Positions 49,054-58,461 of a stretch of 64,000 nucleotides of DNA are shown here, in pieces; within the stretch, counting starts at the first letter, position 1; every line of letters starts with the position of its first letter. The notes beneath the pieces are model-generated. The model searched no databases. It saw only the letters and a program-made list of their open reading frames with translations, and had not been told where the DNA came from. Origin of the DNA: Pseudomonadota bacterium (GTDB lineage Bacteria > Pseudomonadota > Gammaproteobacteria > Acidiferrobacterales > Acidiferrobacteraceae); the NCBI GenBank assembly GCA_021816625.1, contig JAKAXM010000004.1, forward strand, positions 1 to 64,000, read 5' to 3'. The translations under genes and the position numbers were made by a program.

Positions 49054-51252
49054 TTGGAGTACCGGGGTCGCTCGGGAGGAAGGAAGCTCATCGTCGCTAT
49101 TCGTGTCAGTCTGCCGCTGCCTCTGCATCAGGGCTTCGATTATGAGTGCGACAGCGCACCGCCGGTGGGGGTGCGGGTTCGCGTGCCCTTCGGGCGGCGC
49201 ATTTTGACTGGGGTCGTGATCGAGGCCCCGGCCGTGGCGCCCCTGCCGGGGGCATTGCGCCGCGTCCTCGCCGTCATCGATGAACGCCCCCTGCTGACGC
49301 CCGACCAGTTGACCCTCCTGCGATTTGCAGCCGACTATTATCACCACCCGCTGGGTGAGGTGTTGTTCGCAGCCCTTCCGGGTGGCCTGAAGCGGGGCCG
49401 TCAGCCGGCGGCCGCGCCGCAGGCCTACCGGCTCACGGCCGCAGGGCGTGCCTTGCCCGAGGAGGCCTTCGCCCGGGCCCGGCGCAAGGGCGCGGTATGG
49501 CAAGCGATCAAGGCCGCAGGCGTCCTCACCGCAAGCGAGATCAAGGCCTTGGGCCGCGGCGCGCCGCCCGCACTGCGTGCCCTGCTCACCGCGGGTCATG
49601 CCGAGTGTTGCGAAGCGCCGCCTGTCTCGATGGTCCCGCCGACCCCGCCGGTCCGGCTGCGCCCGGAACAGGCCGCCGCCTGCGCGGCCGTGCACGCGGC
49701 AGCCGGGGTCTTCGCCCCATTTCTGTTGTTCGGGGTGACCGGCAGCGGTAAGACCGAGGTCTATCTCGAGCTCGCCGCCGAGGCCCGCGCCACGGGCGGC
49801 CAAGTGCTGGTGCTGGTGCCCGAGATCGGCCTTACACCGCAGCTTGTGAGGCGCTTCCAGGCGCGTTTCGGCGATACCGTCGGGGTCCTGCATTCGGGCT
49901 GTACGGATGCCGAGCGGGTCCGGGTATGGAGCGCTGCGGCCGCCGGCCGGCTCGGTGTCCTGGTCGGCACGCGGTCCGCCGTCTTTGCCCCCATGCAGCG
50001 TCTCGCACTCATTATCGTCGATGAGGAGCACGACGCCTCGTTCAAGCAGCAAGAGGGCTTTCGTTATCATGCCCGCGATCTCGCAGTCCTGCGCGCCCAG
50101 CGCGGCGGTCTGCCCATAGTCTTGGGTTCGGCAACCCCTTCGCTCGAAAGCTACCGCCACGCCTGCGAAGGACGCTATCGGCTGCTAAGCCTGCCCACCC
50201 GCGGTCCGGACCGCACCCTGCCGGCGGTCCGTTTCGTGGACCTTGCCCGTACACCGGCCCGCGACGGCCTCTCCGGTCCGCTTGTAGAGGCGTTGCGGAC
50301 ACGCCTCGGACGCGGTGAGCAAAGCCTGCTCTTTCTCAATCGCCGCGGCTACGCCCCGGTACTCTTCTGCCCCGAATGCCGCTGGCATGCGCCCTGTGAC
50401 CGTTGTGACGCGCGACTTACCGTGCATGCCAGCCGGGCCCGCCTGCGCTGTCATCATTGCGGTCATGAGCGACCCCTGCCTGCGGCCTGTCCCCGCTGTG
50501 GTCATGCCCGTCTGTTGCGCGTGGGCGAGGGCACCGAGCGCGTCGAACAGGCCTTGCGCGCGGCCCTTCCGGCGGCGCGGGTGGCGCGCATCGACCGCGA
50601 CACGGTGGGTAACCGCATAGCCCTCGACGAATGGTTACGTAAGGTTCATGACCGCGAGGTGGACATCCTGGTCGGAACCCAGATGCTGGCCAAGGGCCAT
50701 GATTTCCCCCACTTGACGCTTGTCGGTGTCGTGCAAGCCGATCAGGGCCTTCATGGCCGCGATTTTCGCGCCGATGAGCAGCTCTTTGCGCAGATTGTGC
50801 AGGTGGCCGGCCGCGCCGGCCGCGGGGTTCGCATGGGGGAGGTCCTGATCCAGACCTACCATCCTGAGCACCCTATCTGGGCGCCGCTTGCCCGTTTCGA
50901 CTACGCGGCTTTCGCCGATGTCGCCTTGCAGGAACGGCGTGCCACCGGCTTCCCACCCTACGCCTATTGCGCCTTACTGCGCGCCGAGGCCAAACAGGCC
51001 GACCTGCCGGCGCGCTTCCTTGAGGCGGCCAAGGAGTTGGGGCGGGACCATCCCGAGATCGTGCTGGGGAGCGTGATTCCGGCTGTTCTGGCGCGCCGGG
51101 CCGGATATTTTCGCGCCCAGCTTCTGGTCTCGAGCGAGCGCCGCGGCATTCTGCAGGCCTGGCTAAGGTCCTGGGTCCCGGCGCTGGGCGAGATACCCGG
51201 ATCCACTGCGGTCCGATGGTCGATCGACGTCGATCCCTACACGCTTTTTTGA
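49054..51252 (+). CDS. priA: Primosomal replication restart helicase PriA
   Basis: A 732-residue (or slightly shorter) 3'-5' helicase that reloads the replisome at stalled forks. The N-terminal DNA-binding domain is seen in VRVPFGRRILTGVV. Walker A is GVTGSGKTEVY (about 228-238) and the box II motif is IIVDEEHD. Two zinc sites follow (CPEC, CDRC, CHHC, CPRC). The C-terminal helicase lobe has VQVAGRAGRG. The start is unclear: TTG at 49054 keeps the frame, but the strong GGGAGGAAGGAAG at 49074-49086 points to a start near 49090, where only ATC or ATT codons are in frame. Confidence 0.94.
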   Translation: MEYRGRSGGRKLIVAIRVSLPLPLHQGFDYECDSAPPVGVRVRVPFGRRILTGVVIEAPAVAPLPGALRRVLAVIDERPLLTPDQLTLLRFAADYYHHPLGEVLFAALPGGLKRGRQPAAAPQAYRLTAAGRALPEEAFARARRKGAVWQAIKAAGVLTASEIKALGRGAPPALRALLTAGHAECCEAPPVSMVPPTPPVRLRPEQAAACAAVHAAAGVFAPFLLFGVTGSGKTEVYLELAAEARATGGQVLVLVPEIGLTPQLVRRFQARFGDTVGVLHSGCTDAERVRVWSAAAAGRLGVLVGTRSAVFAPMQRLALIIVDEEHDASFKQQEGFRYHARDLAVLRAQRGGLPIVLGSATPSLESYRHACEGRYRLLSLPTRGPDRTLPAVRFVDLARTPARDGLSGPLVEALRTRLGRGEQSLLFLNRRGYAPVLFCPECRWHAPCDRCDARLTVHASRARLRCHHCGHERPLPAACPRCGHARLLRVGEGTERVEQALRAALPAARVARIDRDTVGNRIALDEWLRKVHDREVDILVGTQMLAKGHDFPHLTLVGVVQADQGLHGRDFRADEQLFAQIVQVAGRAGRGVRMGEVLIQTYHPEHPIWAPLARFDYAAFADVALQERRATGFPPYAYCALLRAEAKQADLPARFLEAAKELGRDHPEIVLGSVIPAVLARRAGYFRAQLLVSSERRGILQAWLRSWVPALGEIPGSTAVRWSIDVDPYTLF

Positions 51253-51384
51253 TCACCACCGTACCGGATACGACCCGCGTTCTAACCACTACACGATATT
51301 TCCATACATTTAGCAACCATTGTTGACAGGAAGGGCAGACGCCATCCGGTCTTTTCCCCGCGTAAAACGTGCCCTTGCGTCGTT

Positions 51385-51413
51385 TTGACAGAAAACAAAA
51401 GCGCGTCCATAGT
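51385..51413 (+). promoter_or_regulatory. Sigma-70 promoter of the cytochrome b561 gene
   Basis: TTGACA (51385-51390) and CATAGT (51408-51413) are separated by 17 bases, with an A-rich spacer. The start codon is about 95 bases downstream. A second TTGACA occurs near 51323 without a clear -10. Confidence 0.5.
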
Positions 51414-51506
51414 GAGCCGTAACGGTTTGCCCCGTACGCCACGGCGTGGGTAGCCGTTGGCGCAGGGGCGAAGACCCTCTACACATAAGAGAATAAGGAG
51501 ATAGTT

Positions 51507-52073
51507 ATGGACGCACGGGCTTGGGATAAGGGCACGCGCATCGTGCATGCGGCGCTTGCGGTAACGGTCTTGGCAGAACTCTCGACGGGTCTTATCGTGT
51601 CACGCGCCACGCGCCCGCAGTGGCTGCTCATTCATAGCGTGCTTGGATTCCTCACGCTGCTCGTGATCCTCGTCGACTGGATGTGGACCTGGGCGCGCGG
51701 CGACCTCTCGGTATTCTTCCCCTGGAATCGCCGCGGGCTGCGCCTCGTGGTCCAGGAGACCTTCGCGCTCTTCCAGGGGAAGTTGCCCGGTTATGGTAAT
51801 CGGGTGGGTTTGTCGAGCTTTGTCCATGGCATCGGCCTGCTCGCGGTCTCGGCTATGGCAGCCACCGGTCTTCTTATGGGGATCGACATACCCGGCGGCT
51901 ATGGACTGTTTGGCCACTCCTCGGCCTATGCCTCCTTCACGGTACTGGCCACCTTGCACTTATGGTTGTCTTATTTCGTATGGGCCTACCTGGGTGGCCA
52001 CCTGTTCTTTGCGGCCCTCCAGGAACTCTTCGGCAATCGTGTGCTGCGGCATTTCTCGCTCACGCGCCGTTAG
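51507..52073 (+). CDS. Cytochrome b561-type membrane protein
   Basis: A 188-residue integral membrane protein with four hydrophobic helices. Histidines in the helices (KGTRIVHAALA, LLIHSVLGFLTL, SFVHGIGLLAV, TLHLWLSYF) are placed like the haem ligands of the bacterial cytochrome b561/Ni-Fe hydrogenase b-subunit family. It probably moves electrons between quinone and a periplasmic partner. AAGGAG lies 7 bases before the ATG. It stands alone with its own promoter and a GC hairpin after the stop (52091-52112). The partner is unknown. Confidence 0.85.
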   Translation: MDARAWDKGTRIVHAALAVTVLAELSTGLIVSRATRPQWLLIHSVLGFLTLLVILVDWMWTWARGDLSVFFPWNRRGLRLVVQETFALFQGKLPGYGNRVGLSSFVHGIGLLAVSAMAATGLLMGIDIPGGYGLFGHSSAYASFTVLATLHLWLSYFVWAYLGGHLFFAALQELFGNRVLRHFSLTRR

Positions 52074-52090
52074 CGGCGATCGGCCGGCGG

Positions 52091-52112
52091 CCGGGGCCCG
52101 GCGGAGCCCCGG
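52091..52112 (+). terminator. GC hairpin after the cytochrome b561 gene
   Basis: CCGGGGC/GCCCCGG with an 8-base loop lies 18 bases past the stop. A short GTCGTCCTTGAC follows rather than a T-run, so it is a weak terminator candidate. Confidence 0.4.
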
Positions 52113-52122
52113 GCCGTCGTCC

Positions 52123-52152
52123 TTGACAGGGCCGGTTTATGGGCGCTAGTGT
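52123..52152 (+). promoter_or_regulatory. Candidate promoter of the Cus-type operon
   Basis: TTGACA (52123-52128) and TAGTGT (52147-52152) are separated by 18 bases. The long spacer is compatible with MerR/CueR-type control, but I see no clear dyad in it. Confidence 0.35.
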
Positions 52153-52159
52153 GCGGCCC

Positions 52160-52558
52160 ATGCCTTCGTCCCGAAAACGGCCCGTCCTGTCACACCGCAC
52201 GTGGCCTGCGCCGATTCTGCTGGCCGCCTGGTTTGCCTTTATGGGGCTTTGGCCCTTACAGGCGGCCGCTTACCGCATGGGCGCGCATATGACGGCCGCC
52301 TGCCGGATGATGCCGCGCCTCATTTCCATGACGGGCCATCATGGGCGTATCCGGGGCATCGGTGCCTGTCAAAGATTGCAATGCCGGCATCATGTCGGAC
52401 CGCGCCTAACGGCCGTAGCCCCGATCCCGGCCGTTGCGGGTCGCTCGCTTGCGGTGGCACAACCCGTGATCTTGCTGGTGATTGGCCGCCACCTCGTCGT
52501 CACCCACCCCAGCCGGGGTCCACCCCCGTATCTGCGCTTCGGCCACTTTTTGATCTAA
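52160..52558 (+). CDS. Small secreted Met/His-rich protein at the head of the Cus operon
   Basis: A 132-residue protein I do not recognise. Residues 1-38 look like a signal peptide (RTWPAPILLAAWFAFMGLWPLQAAA). Right after the presumed cut the sequence is dense in Met, His and Cys: YRMGAHMTAACRMMPRLISM, then TGHHGR and CQRLQCRHH. The C-terminal part is hydrophobic and valine-rich. It ends 64 bases before the CusC-like gene, where CusF-type copper chaperones can be found, so metal binding is plausible. It has no CusF fold motif, and the ATG lacks a clear ribosome site, so the gene call is moderate. Confidence 0.5.
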   Translation: MPSSRKRPVLSHRTWPAPILLAAWFAFMGLWPLQAAAYRMGAHMTAACRMMPRLISMTGHHGRIRGIGACQRLQCRHHVGPRLTAVAPIPAVAGRSLAVAQPVILLVIGRHLVVTHPSRGPPPYLRFGHFLI

Positions 52559-52622
52559 ATCCTCCTCGGCGTCCGTTCCGTTTCTGTCTGTTGCAGAACA
52601 TCGTCCATGCCGAGGAAACGCC

Positions 52623-53981
52623 GTGTCTCACACTGTCGAATTGCATCCCCTGGATGCGCCGTATGTAGCGATCCAGCCTGTCCGTTCCCCACCCCTCTCC
52701 ACGGGCCGGGCCCGCCCCTGCGGCCGGATGGCCGTCGGCCTCGCCATGGTGCTATCGGTGTCGCTTACGGCCGGCCCTGCCTGGGCCACTACCGTCTTGA
52801 CCCTCACCGAGGCCCAGCACTTGTTGGTGCGGGACAACCCGCGTTTGCGGGCCCTGGCGGCGCAGGCCGCGGCGTTGGCGAGCCAAGCGGTCGCCGTCGC
52901 CCAGTTGCCCGATCCACGTCTGTCGGTGGGGATCGAGAACGCCCCTTTGCCGAATCTTGCGCTCCGCCAACAGCAGATGAGCATGCTTCAGTTTGGCGTG
53001 AGCCAGTCCTTCCCTCCCTGGGGCGCCCGCACGGCCCGGCGCCATCGCGCCGACTATGAGGCCCAGGCGGCGCGGGACGGGCGGCGCGAAAAGCGTGCGG
53101 AGCTCGTCTTCGTATTGCGCAAGGCCTGGCTTGCGGCTTTATCCATCCGTGCCACCCGCAACGCGGTGGCCGCGGAGAGTCAGCTCGCGCGCGCGACGCT
53201 GCGCGCGGCACAGGCGCGCTACCGCACCGGCCGTGGCGCGCAGTATGACGTATGGCGAGCGCAACTCGCAGCCGGGGCGCTGCGCAACCAGTGGGATCAT
53301 CTGAAGGCCGATGCCGCGCAGGCCCAATTTCAGATCCGTCGCCTGCTCGCAGACCCCACGTTGCCGCCGCTCGATCCGCGCTGGCCGGTCTTGCCGCTAC
53401 CGTCGCGTCGGCGCGGGCGTCTGCGACTTTCCCATCAGCCTTCGCTACGCGCGGCTCAGGCGCAGTGGCGGGCCGGGTCTGCGGGTGTCGCGCTTGCCAA
53501 GAGCGCTTATTGGCCAGCGGTTACCGTAAGCGCGGACTATGGCCAGGATTTCTTTCCGGGTAGCCCCAACTGGCTGTCCGTTGGCCTTTCCTTTAGTTTG
53601 CCGATCTTCCCCGCAGAACGTCAGGATCAAGGCGTCGATGCCGCGCGGGCGCGCCGGCTCATGGCTCAGTACCGTTACGAGGACCGATATCTCGCCCTGA
53701 AGCGGCAGTTCGACAGCGAATATGCCCTATACACCGCGCAGTCCCGGGAGCGGGCGCGCACGGACCGGGTCCTCCTGCCTGTCGCGCGGGCGGCGTTTAC
53801 CGCCACGCTCGCCGCCTATAGCGCCGGACGTGCCTCCTTGACGGCGGTTCTACGCGCGCAGCAACGCATCCTTCGCTACACCTTGCAGTCGGTGCGTTAT
53901 CGCAAGGACGCGAGCGTGGCCGCCGCCGCGCTCGATTATCTGACGACCGAACGAGTCCGGGGGCATGGCCATGACAACTAA
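52623..53981 (+). CDS. cusC: Cus-type RND outer-membrane channel (TolC family)
   Basis: A 452-residue TolC-fold protein forming the outer-membrane exit for the copper/silver pump encoded downstream. A long N-terminus precedes a signal core (about 36-55, MAVGLAMVLS...GPAWA). TolC repeats appear as EAQHLLVRDNPRLRALAAQA (about 63) and LSHQPSLRAAQAQWRAGSAG (about 273). There is no lipobox. The GTG start has GAGGAA 7 bases upstream; an ATG at codon 36 is an alternative. The symbol is by position and similarity; exact orthology is unproven. Confidence 0.82.
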   Translation: MSHTVELHPLDAPYVAIQPVRSPPLSTGRARPCGRMAVGLAMVLSVSLTAGPAWATTVLTLTEAQHLLVRDNPRLRALAAQAAALASQAVAVAQLPDPRLSVGIENAPLPNLALRQQQMSMLQFGVSQSFPPWGARTARRHRADYEAQAARDGRREKRAELVFVLRKAWLAALSIRATRNAVAAESQLARATLRAAQARYRTGRGAQYDVWRAQLAAGALRNQWDHLKADAAQAQFQIRRLLADPTLPPLDPRWPVLPLPSRRRGRLRLSHQPSLRAAQAQWRAGSAGVALAKSAYWPAVTVSADYGQDFFPGSPNWLSVGLSFSLPIFPAERQDQGVDAARARRLMAQYRYEDRYLALKRQFDSEYALYTAQSRERARTDRVLLPVARAAFTATLAAYSAGRASLTAVLRAQQRILRYTLQSVRYRKDASVAAAALDYLTTERVRGHGHDN

Positions 53982-55236
53982 AGGGACCGCAGTTTTTTTT
54001 CTCGTGGCCGGCATGGTCGCAGGCGGCGCCGTGGTTTGGTATTTCAAATCCCCGGAGACCCATCGGGATAGGGCGGCCGCCCCCGTCCTGGCGCGGCCCA
54101 AGCCCCGGATCCTGTATTGGGCGAATCCCATGAATCCCGCCATTCACGCCGATCACCCCATGAAGGACAGCATGGGTATGCGTTATACGCCGGTCTATGC
54201 GCCGGCCAGCAGCATGGCAAGCCGTGCCCCCGCGGGGCTCGCGATCGATCCCCGCTTGCGCCAGAGTCTGGGGGTGCGGTGGGTGCGGGCGCGCTACCGG
54301 GGTATGGGGCGGACCCTGCATACGGTCGGCACCGTTGCGATCGACCAAGACCGGGTCTATGCGGTGAATCCGCACTTCTCGGGCTGGGTCGAGCACCTCG
54401 CCGTGCGGGCCGTCGGCGATCCCGTGCGGCGAGGCGAGGTCCTCGCCTGGGTCTATGCCCCGGCCCTATACGCCGCCGAGCGGGAATATCTGCTCGCTCG
54501 CGAGTCGCGGGGCCTCATGGGCGGCCGGCGCATAGTGGCGGCCGCACGAGCGCGGCTACGCTTGTTAGGACTCGACGCGAACGCGATCGACGCCCTTGCC
54601 CGCCGCGGTCACGCCGCACGTGATGTCGCAGTCGTGGCCCCGGTGTCGGGCGTGGTCACGGCATTGACCACCCGCCAGGGTGGCTATCTATCGCACCGCC
54701 ATGACTTCATGGAAATCGCCAACCTCGATAGGGTCTGGTGTAATGTCGCTTTGTATAGTGCGCAGCTCCCGTGGGTGCGCGTAGGCGACCCCGTGCAGCT
54801 CACCGTGCCGGCCTATCCGGGGCGCTCGTGGACTGGGCGCGTCGGTTTCATCTATCCCACGCTGGACGCTGCCAGCCGCACGGTCACGGCGCGTCTGAGC
54901 ATCGCCACCCATGGCGGGATGTTACGCCCCGGCCTGTACGCCGACGCGACGGTCCTTACGCACCCCCGGCGCGCGCTCGCCATTCCCACAAGCGCGGTAT
55001 TGCGGGCGCACGGCGGCGACTATGTCATGCTCGCGCGTCCGCGTGGCCACTTTCTGCCCGTGCAGGTTCTCCTGGGGCCGGCCCGCGATGGCTGGGTTAC
55101 GGTCAAGCGGGGTCTGGCGGCCGGCGCCAAGGTCGTTTACGACGCCCAGTTTCTCCTTTACTCCGAGTCGCAGTTCCAATCGGTTCGGGCGCGGATGTTG
55201 CCCGCGGCGCGGCGGTCGCTGGGGGGGCGGTCATGA
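53965..55236 (+). CDS. cusB: Cus-type RND periplasmic adaptor with heavy-metal-binding domain
   Basis: A 423-residue adaptor. An N-terminal membrane anchor (about 6-26) precedes a short heavy-metal-binding motif, YWANPMNP...HPMKDSMGMRYTPVY (about 50-80), where several Met replace the usual Cys. The barrel-sandwich halves follow (VNPHFSGWVEHLAVRAVGD at about 133 and VVAPVSGVVTALTT at about 220), then beta-barrel and membrane-proximal domains. It overlaps cusC by 17 bases and cusA by four (ATGA). It should hand Cu(I)/Ag(I) to the pump. Confidence 0.88.
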   Translation: MAMTTKGTAVFFLVAGMVAGGAVVWYFKSPETHRDRAAAPVLARPKPRILYWANPMNPAIHADHPMKDSMGMRYTPVYAPASSMASRAPAGLAIDPRLRQSLGVRWVRARYRGMGRTLHTVGTVAIDQDRVYAVNPHFSGWVEHLAVRAVGDPVRRGEVLAWVYAPALYAAEREYLLARESRGLMGGRRIVAAARARLRLLGLDANAIDALARRGHAARDVAVVAPVSGVVTALTTRQGGYLSHRHDFMEIANLDRVWCNVALYSAQLPWVRVGDPVQLTVPAYPGRSWTGRVGFIYPTLDAASRTVTARLSIATHGGMLRPGLYADATVLTHPRRALAIPTSAVLRAHGGDYVMLARPRGHFLPVQVLLGPARDGWVTVKRGLAAGAKVVYDAQFLLYSESQFQSVRARMLPAARRSLGGRS

Positions 55237-58200
55237 TCAGGGCCGTCATGCGCTGGTGTATGGGCAATCCCTCCCTCGTGATGCTCGGCGCGCTCGCCTT
55301 GTTGGCGGGCGGCCTCTACGCCGTGACGCACATCCCGTTGGAGGCGCTACCGGATATCTCCCCTACGGAGGTCATCGTCAAGACACGTTTCCCCGGCCAG
55401 GCCCCGCAGGTGGTTCAGGACCAGGTCACCTACCCCCTGGAGGCGACCCTTCAGGAGGTTCCGGGGGAGATCGCCGTACGCGGCTATTCGATGTTCGGGG
55501 ACTCTTACGTTTATGTCCTGTTTCGCAGCGGCACGCGCATCTACCAGGCCCGTAACCTCGTTCTCCAATACCTAAGCCAGGCCCAATCCCAATTGCCACG
55601 CGGCATCACGCCCGCGATTGGACCCAACAGCTCGGGCGTGGATTGGATCTACGAGTACGCGCTTACCGATTCCTCGGGAACCCGTAATCTCGCGCAACTC
55701 ACCACCTTGCAGAACTGGTCGTTGAAGTATGCCTTGCAAAGTGTGCCGGGGGTTGCCCAGGTCGCGACCCTCGGCGGCATGGTGGCGGAATACCAGGTGA
55801 TCGTAAACCCGCAGAAGCTGCTCGCCTACGGGATCACCCTGGCTCAGGTCGAGACCGCGATCAAGACCGCCAACGGCGAGACCAGCGGCTCTGTGATCGA
55901 TATGGGCCAAACGGGCTACATCGTGCGAACCTCGGGTTACATTCACTCGCTTAAGGATCTCGCTCAGACGGGCGTGGCCGTCCGCGGTGGCCTGCCTATT
56001 ACCCTGGACGACGTCGCGCGCATTCAGCGCGGACCCGAGCTTGCCAATGGTCTCGCCGAATTAAACGGCAAAGGCCCGGTGGTCGGCGGGATCGTCATGA
56101 TGGACCAAGGCGGCAATGCCGATCGGGTCATTCGGCGCATCAAGCGCAAATTGCAGGCCCTGGAGACTTCGCTGCCACCCGGGGTGCATGTCGTCACGAC
56201 CTATAGTCAGGGTCCGCTCATCGCCCGCAGCGTTCAGACCCTGGCCGGTAAACTGTTAGAGGAGGTCATCGCGGTTGCGATCATCGCGCTTGTGTTCCTT
56301 TCGCGCCTACGCTCTGCGCTCGTTGCCATCGTGGCGCTCCCCTTGGGGATGTTGGCGGCCTTTTTGCTTATGTGGGCCCAAGGCATACCCGCCAATATCA
56401 TGTCCTTGGGGGGCATAGCCGTCGCTGTCGGCGTCATGATGGATGCCGTCGTGGTCATGGTCGAGAACATGCACAAGCATATGGAGCGCGCTCCCGACAC
56501 CGATCCCTGGATCGCCGCTCACGCCGCTTCGGCTGAGGTGGGTCCCGCGCTTTTTTTCTCGCTTCTCATAATAGCCCTATCATTTCTACCGATCTTTGCG
56601 CTCGGCGGGGAAGAGGGCCGGCTCTTTGCGCCCCTTGCCTTCACCAAAACCTATGCCGTCGCGGCCGCCGCCATTATCTCCATAACCATCGTGCCGGTAC
56701 TGATGGCCTGGTTCATACGCGGGCGCATACCGGCGGAACATAAAAACCCTGTGAACCGCTTTTTTTCAGCACTCTATGCGCCCCTGATTCATCTCGCCCT
56801 AAAGGCCCCGCGGCTCGTATTGGCCGCCGCCTTCGTGCTGGCCTTGACCCTGCTCTACCCCCTCCATAGGCTCGGGTCGCAGTTCATGCCGCCTCTAAAC
56901 GAAGGATCCTTGCTGTACATGCCGGTCTTTCAAAATCCGGCGGTCTCAATCGGTGAAGTCGCCCAGGTCTTGCAGCAAACGGACCGTATCCTAAAGACCT
57001 TCCCCGAGGTCAAGACGGTGTTCGGCCAGGCCGGCCGCGCCCAGACTGCCACCGATCAGGCCCCCCTTTCCATGTTTGACACGACCGTTACCTTACAGCC
57101 CCGCAGAATGTGGCCGGCGGGCCTTAGCGAGCGCCGTCTCCAAGAAGAAATGACCGCGCGCCTCGACATCCCCGGCCTATCCGTCGTATGGACGCAGCCT
57201 ATTAAGAATCGCGTCGATATGGTCACGACCGGACTCACGACACCGCTTGGCATCAAAATCGCGGGCCCAGATCTCGCGGTACTAAATCGCCTCGGCCGGC
57301 GTCTCCAGGCTGCGCTCCAGAAGGTGCCGGGGACTGCATCGGCGTATGCCTCGCGGGTCACGGGTGGCCGTTATATCGTGATCCACACCAATCGTGCGCA
57401 GGCGGCCCGTTACGGCCTCACGGTGGCGGCCGTCAACCGGTTTGTGGCGACGGCAGTGGGCGGGCAGGCGGTTACGACCGTCGTCGCCGGGCTCAAACGT
57501 TTCCCTGTCGTGGTGCGCTTTCCTCGCCGGCTGCGCCAATCGCTGTCGGCGCTCCTGGCGGGCCGGGTGGGGGCGCCCGGGGGCGCGCAGATACCGTTAG
57601 GTCAGGTGGCAAGGATTCGCATAGAAGGCGGGCCGCCGATGCTGACAAGCGACGATGGGCGTCTCAACAATTGGATCTATATCGATCTTTCCCCGGGGAC
57701 GAGCACCAGCGGCTATGTGCAAAGAGCCAAGGAGGCGATCGCCCATAGTATGGTTATGCCGCCCGGTTACACCTTGTCGTGGGTCGGCGAATACAAGGTC
57801 ATGCAGCGGGCGCAACGGCGTCTGGAGGTGGTGGTGCCGGCCGTTATTTTATTGATCGCGCTGCTCCTTTACTTTACCTTCCGACGCTGGGTAGAGGTAG
57901 GGATGATCTTAGCGACCTTGCCTCTGTCGCTCGTAGGCGGATTTTGGCTCGTGTACGCTTTGGGCTATAAGCTATCGGTTGCCGTAGCCGTGGGATTCAT
58001 CGCCCAGGCTGGGGTCGCTGCGGAGTTCGGGGTAGTTATGCTTCTCTATCTCGATCAGGCCCTCGAGCGTCACCAGATGAGCGGTGCGCTAAAGACCTGG
58101 CATGACCTGCAACGCGCGGTGATCGAGGGGACCATGCTGAGACTGCGCCCGCTCACCATGACCATGACGCTCGTCGTCGGCGGGCTCCTTCCCATCATGT

Positions 58201-58346
58201 TCAGTGACGGGGCCGGCGCGGATGTCATGAAGCGGATCGCGGCCCCTATCGTGGGCGGCATGTTCAGTACGGCCCTGCTGGCGCTGCTCGTCATACCGGC
58301 CCTCTATACGCTCTGGCAGCGGCGACGGCTGGGCCTGCGCGCCTAA
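55233..58346 (+). CDS. cusA: Heavy-metal RND pump, CusA family (HME)
   Basis: A 1037-residue inner-membrane exporter, typical for CusA/SilA. Helix 4 carries a single aspartate in GVMMDAVVVMVENMHKH, the hallmark of metal pumps rather than drug pumps. IKNRVDMVTTGLTTPLGIKI (about 650) is the periplasmic cleft segment; its DM is shared with CusA, whereas CzcA types have NM. Substrate is therefore probably Cu(I)/Ag(I), by inference. The start at 55233 follows the ATGA overlap; the open frame upstream of it is only a shadow of cusB. Confidence 0.92.
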   Translation: MIRAVMRWCMGNPSLVMLGALALLAGGLYAVTHIPLEALPDISPTEVIVKTRFPGQAPQVVQDQVTYPLEATLQEVPGEIAVRGYSMFGDSYVYVLFRSGTRIYQARNLVLQYLSQAQSQLPRGITPAIGPNSSGVDWIYEYALTDSSGTRNLAQLTTLQNWSLKYALQSVPGVAQVATLGGMVAEYQVIVNPQKLLAYGITLAQVETAIKTANGETSGSVIDMGQTGYIVRTSGYIHSLKDLAQTGVAVRGGLPITLDDVARIQRGPELANGLAELNGKGPVVGGIVMMDQGGNADRVIRRIKRKLQALETSLPPGVHVVTTYSQGPLIARSVQTLAGKLLEEVIAVAIIALVFLSRLRSALVAIVALPLGMLAAFLLMWAQGIPANIMSLGGIAVAVGVMMDAVVVMVENMHKHMERAPDTDPWIAAHAASAEVGPALFFSLLIIALSFLPIFALGGEEGRLFAPLAFTKTYAVAAAAIISITIVPVLMAWFIRGRIPAEHKNPVNRFFSALYAPLIHLALKAPRLVLAAAFVLALTLLYPLHRLGSQFMPPLNEGSLLYMPVFQNPAVSIGEVAQVLQQTDRILKTFPEVKTVFGQAGRAQTATDQAPLSMFDTTVTLQPRRMWPAGLSERRLQEEMTARLDIPGLSVVWTQPIKNRVDMVTTGLTTPLGIKIAGPDLAVLNRLGRRLQAALQKVPGTASAYASRVTGGRYIVIHTNRAQAARYGLTVAAVNRFVATAVGGQAVTTVVAGLKRFPVVVRFPRRLRQSLSALLAGRVGAPGGAQIPLGQVARIRIEGGPPMLTSDDGRLNNWIYIDLSPGTSTSGYVQRAKEAIAHSMVMPPGYTLSWVGEYKVMQRAQRRLEVVVPAVILLIALLLYFTFRRWVEVGMILATLPLSLVGGFWLVYALGYKLSVAVAVGFIAQAGVAAEFGVVMLLYLDQALERHQMSGALKTWHDLQRAVIEGTMLRLRPLTMTMTLVVGGLLPIMFSDGAGADVMKRIAAPIVGGMFSTALLALLVIPALYTLWQRRRLGLRA

Positions 58347-58461
58347 GCGGGCAGGGGATGCTGAGCCGATAGGGCGAGCGCGGCGGGCCGCCGTGTTCCG
58401 GAAGGCACGGAGCACGCGGTTCTTTGGTCGCTTAGACCGCTTACGGGTAGGAGGGTGATCC

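Noticed and set aside
54771-55232. Long N-terminal extension of the CusA frame
   Set aside because: It is an out-of-frame shadow of cusB with no pump similarity; the ATG at 55233 in an ATGA overlap gives the standard CusA start.
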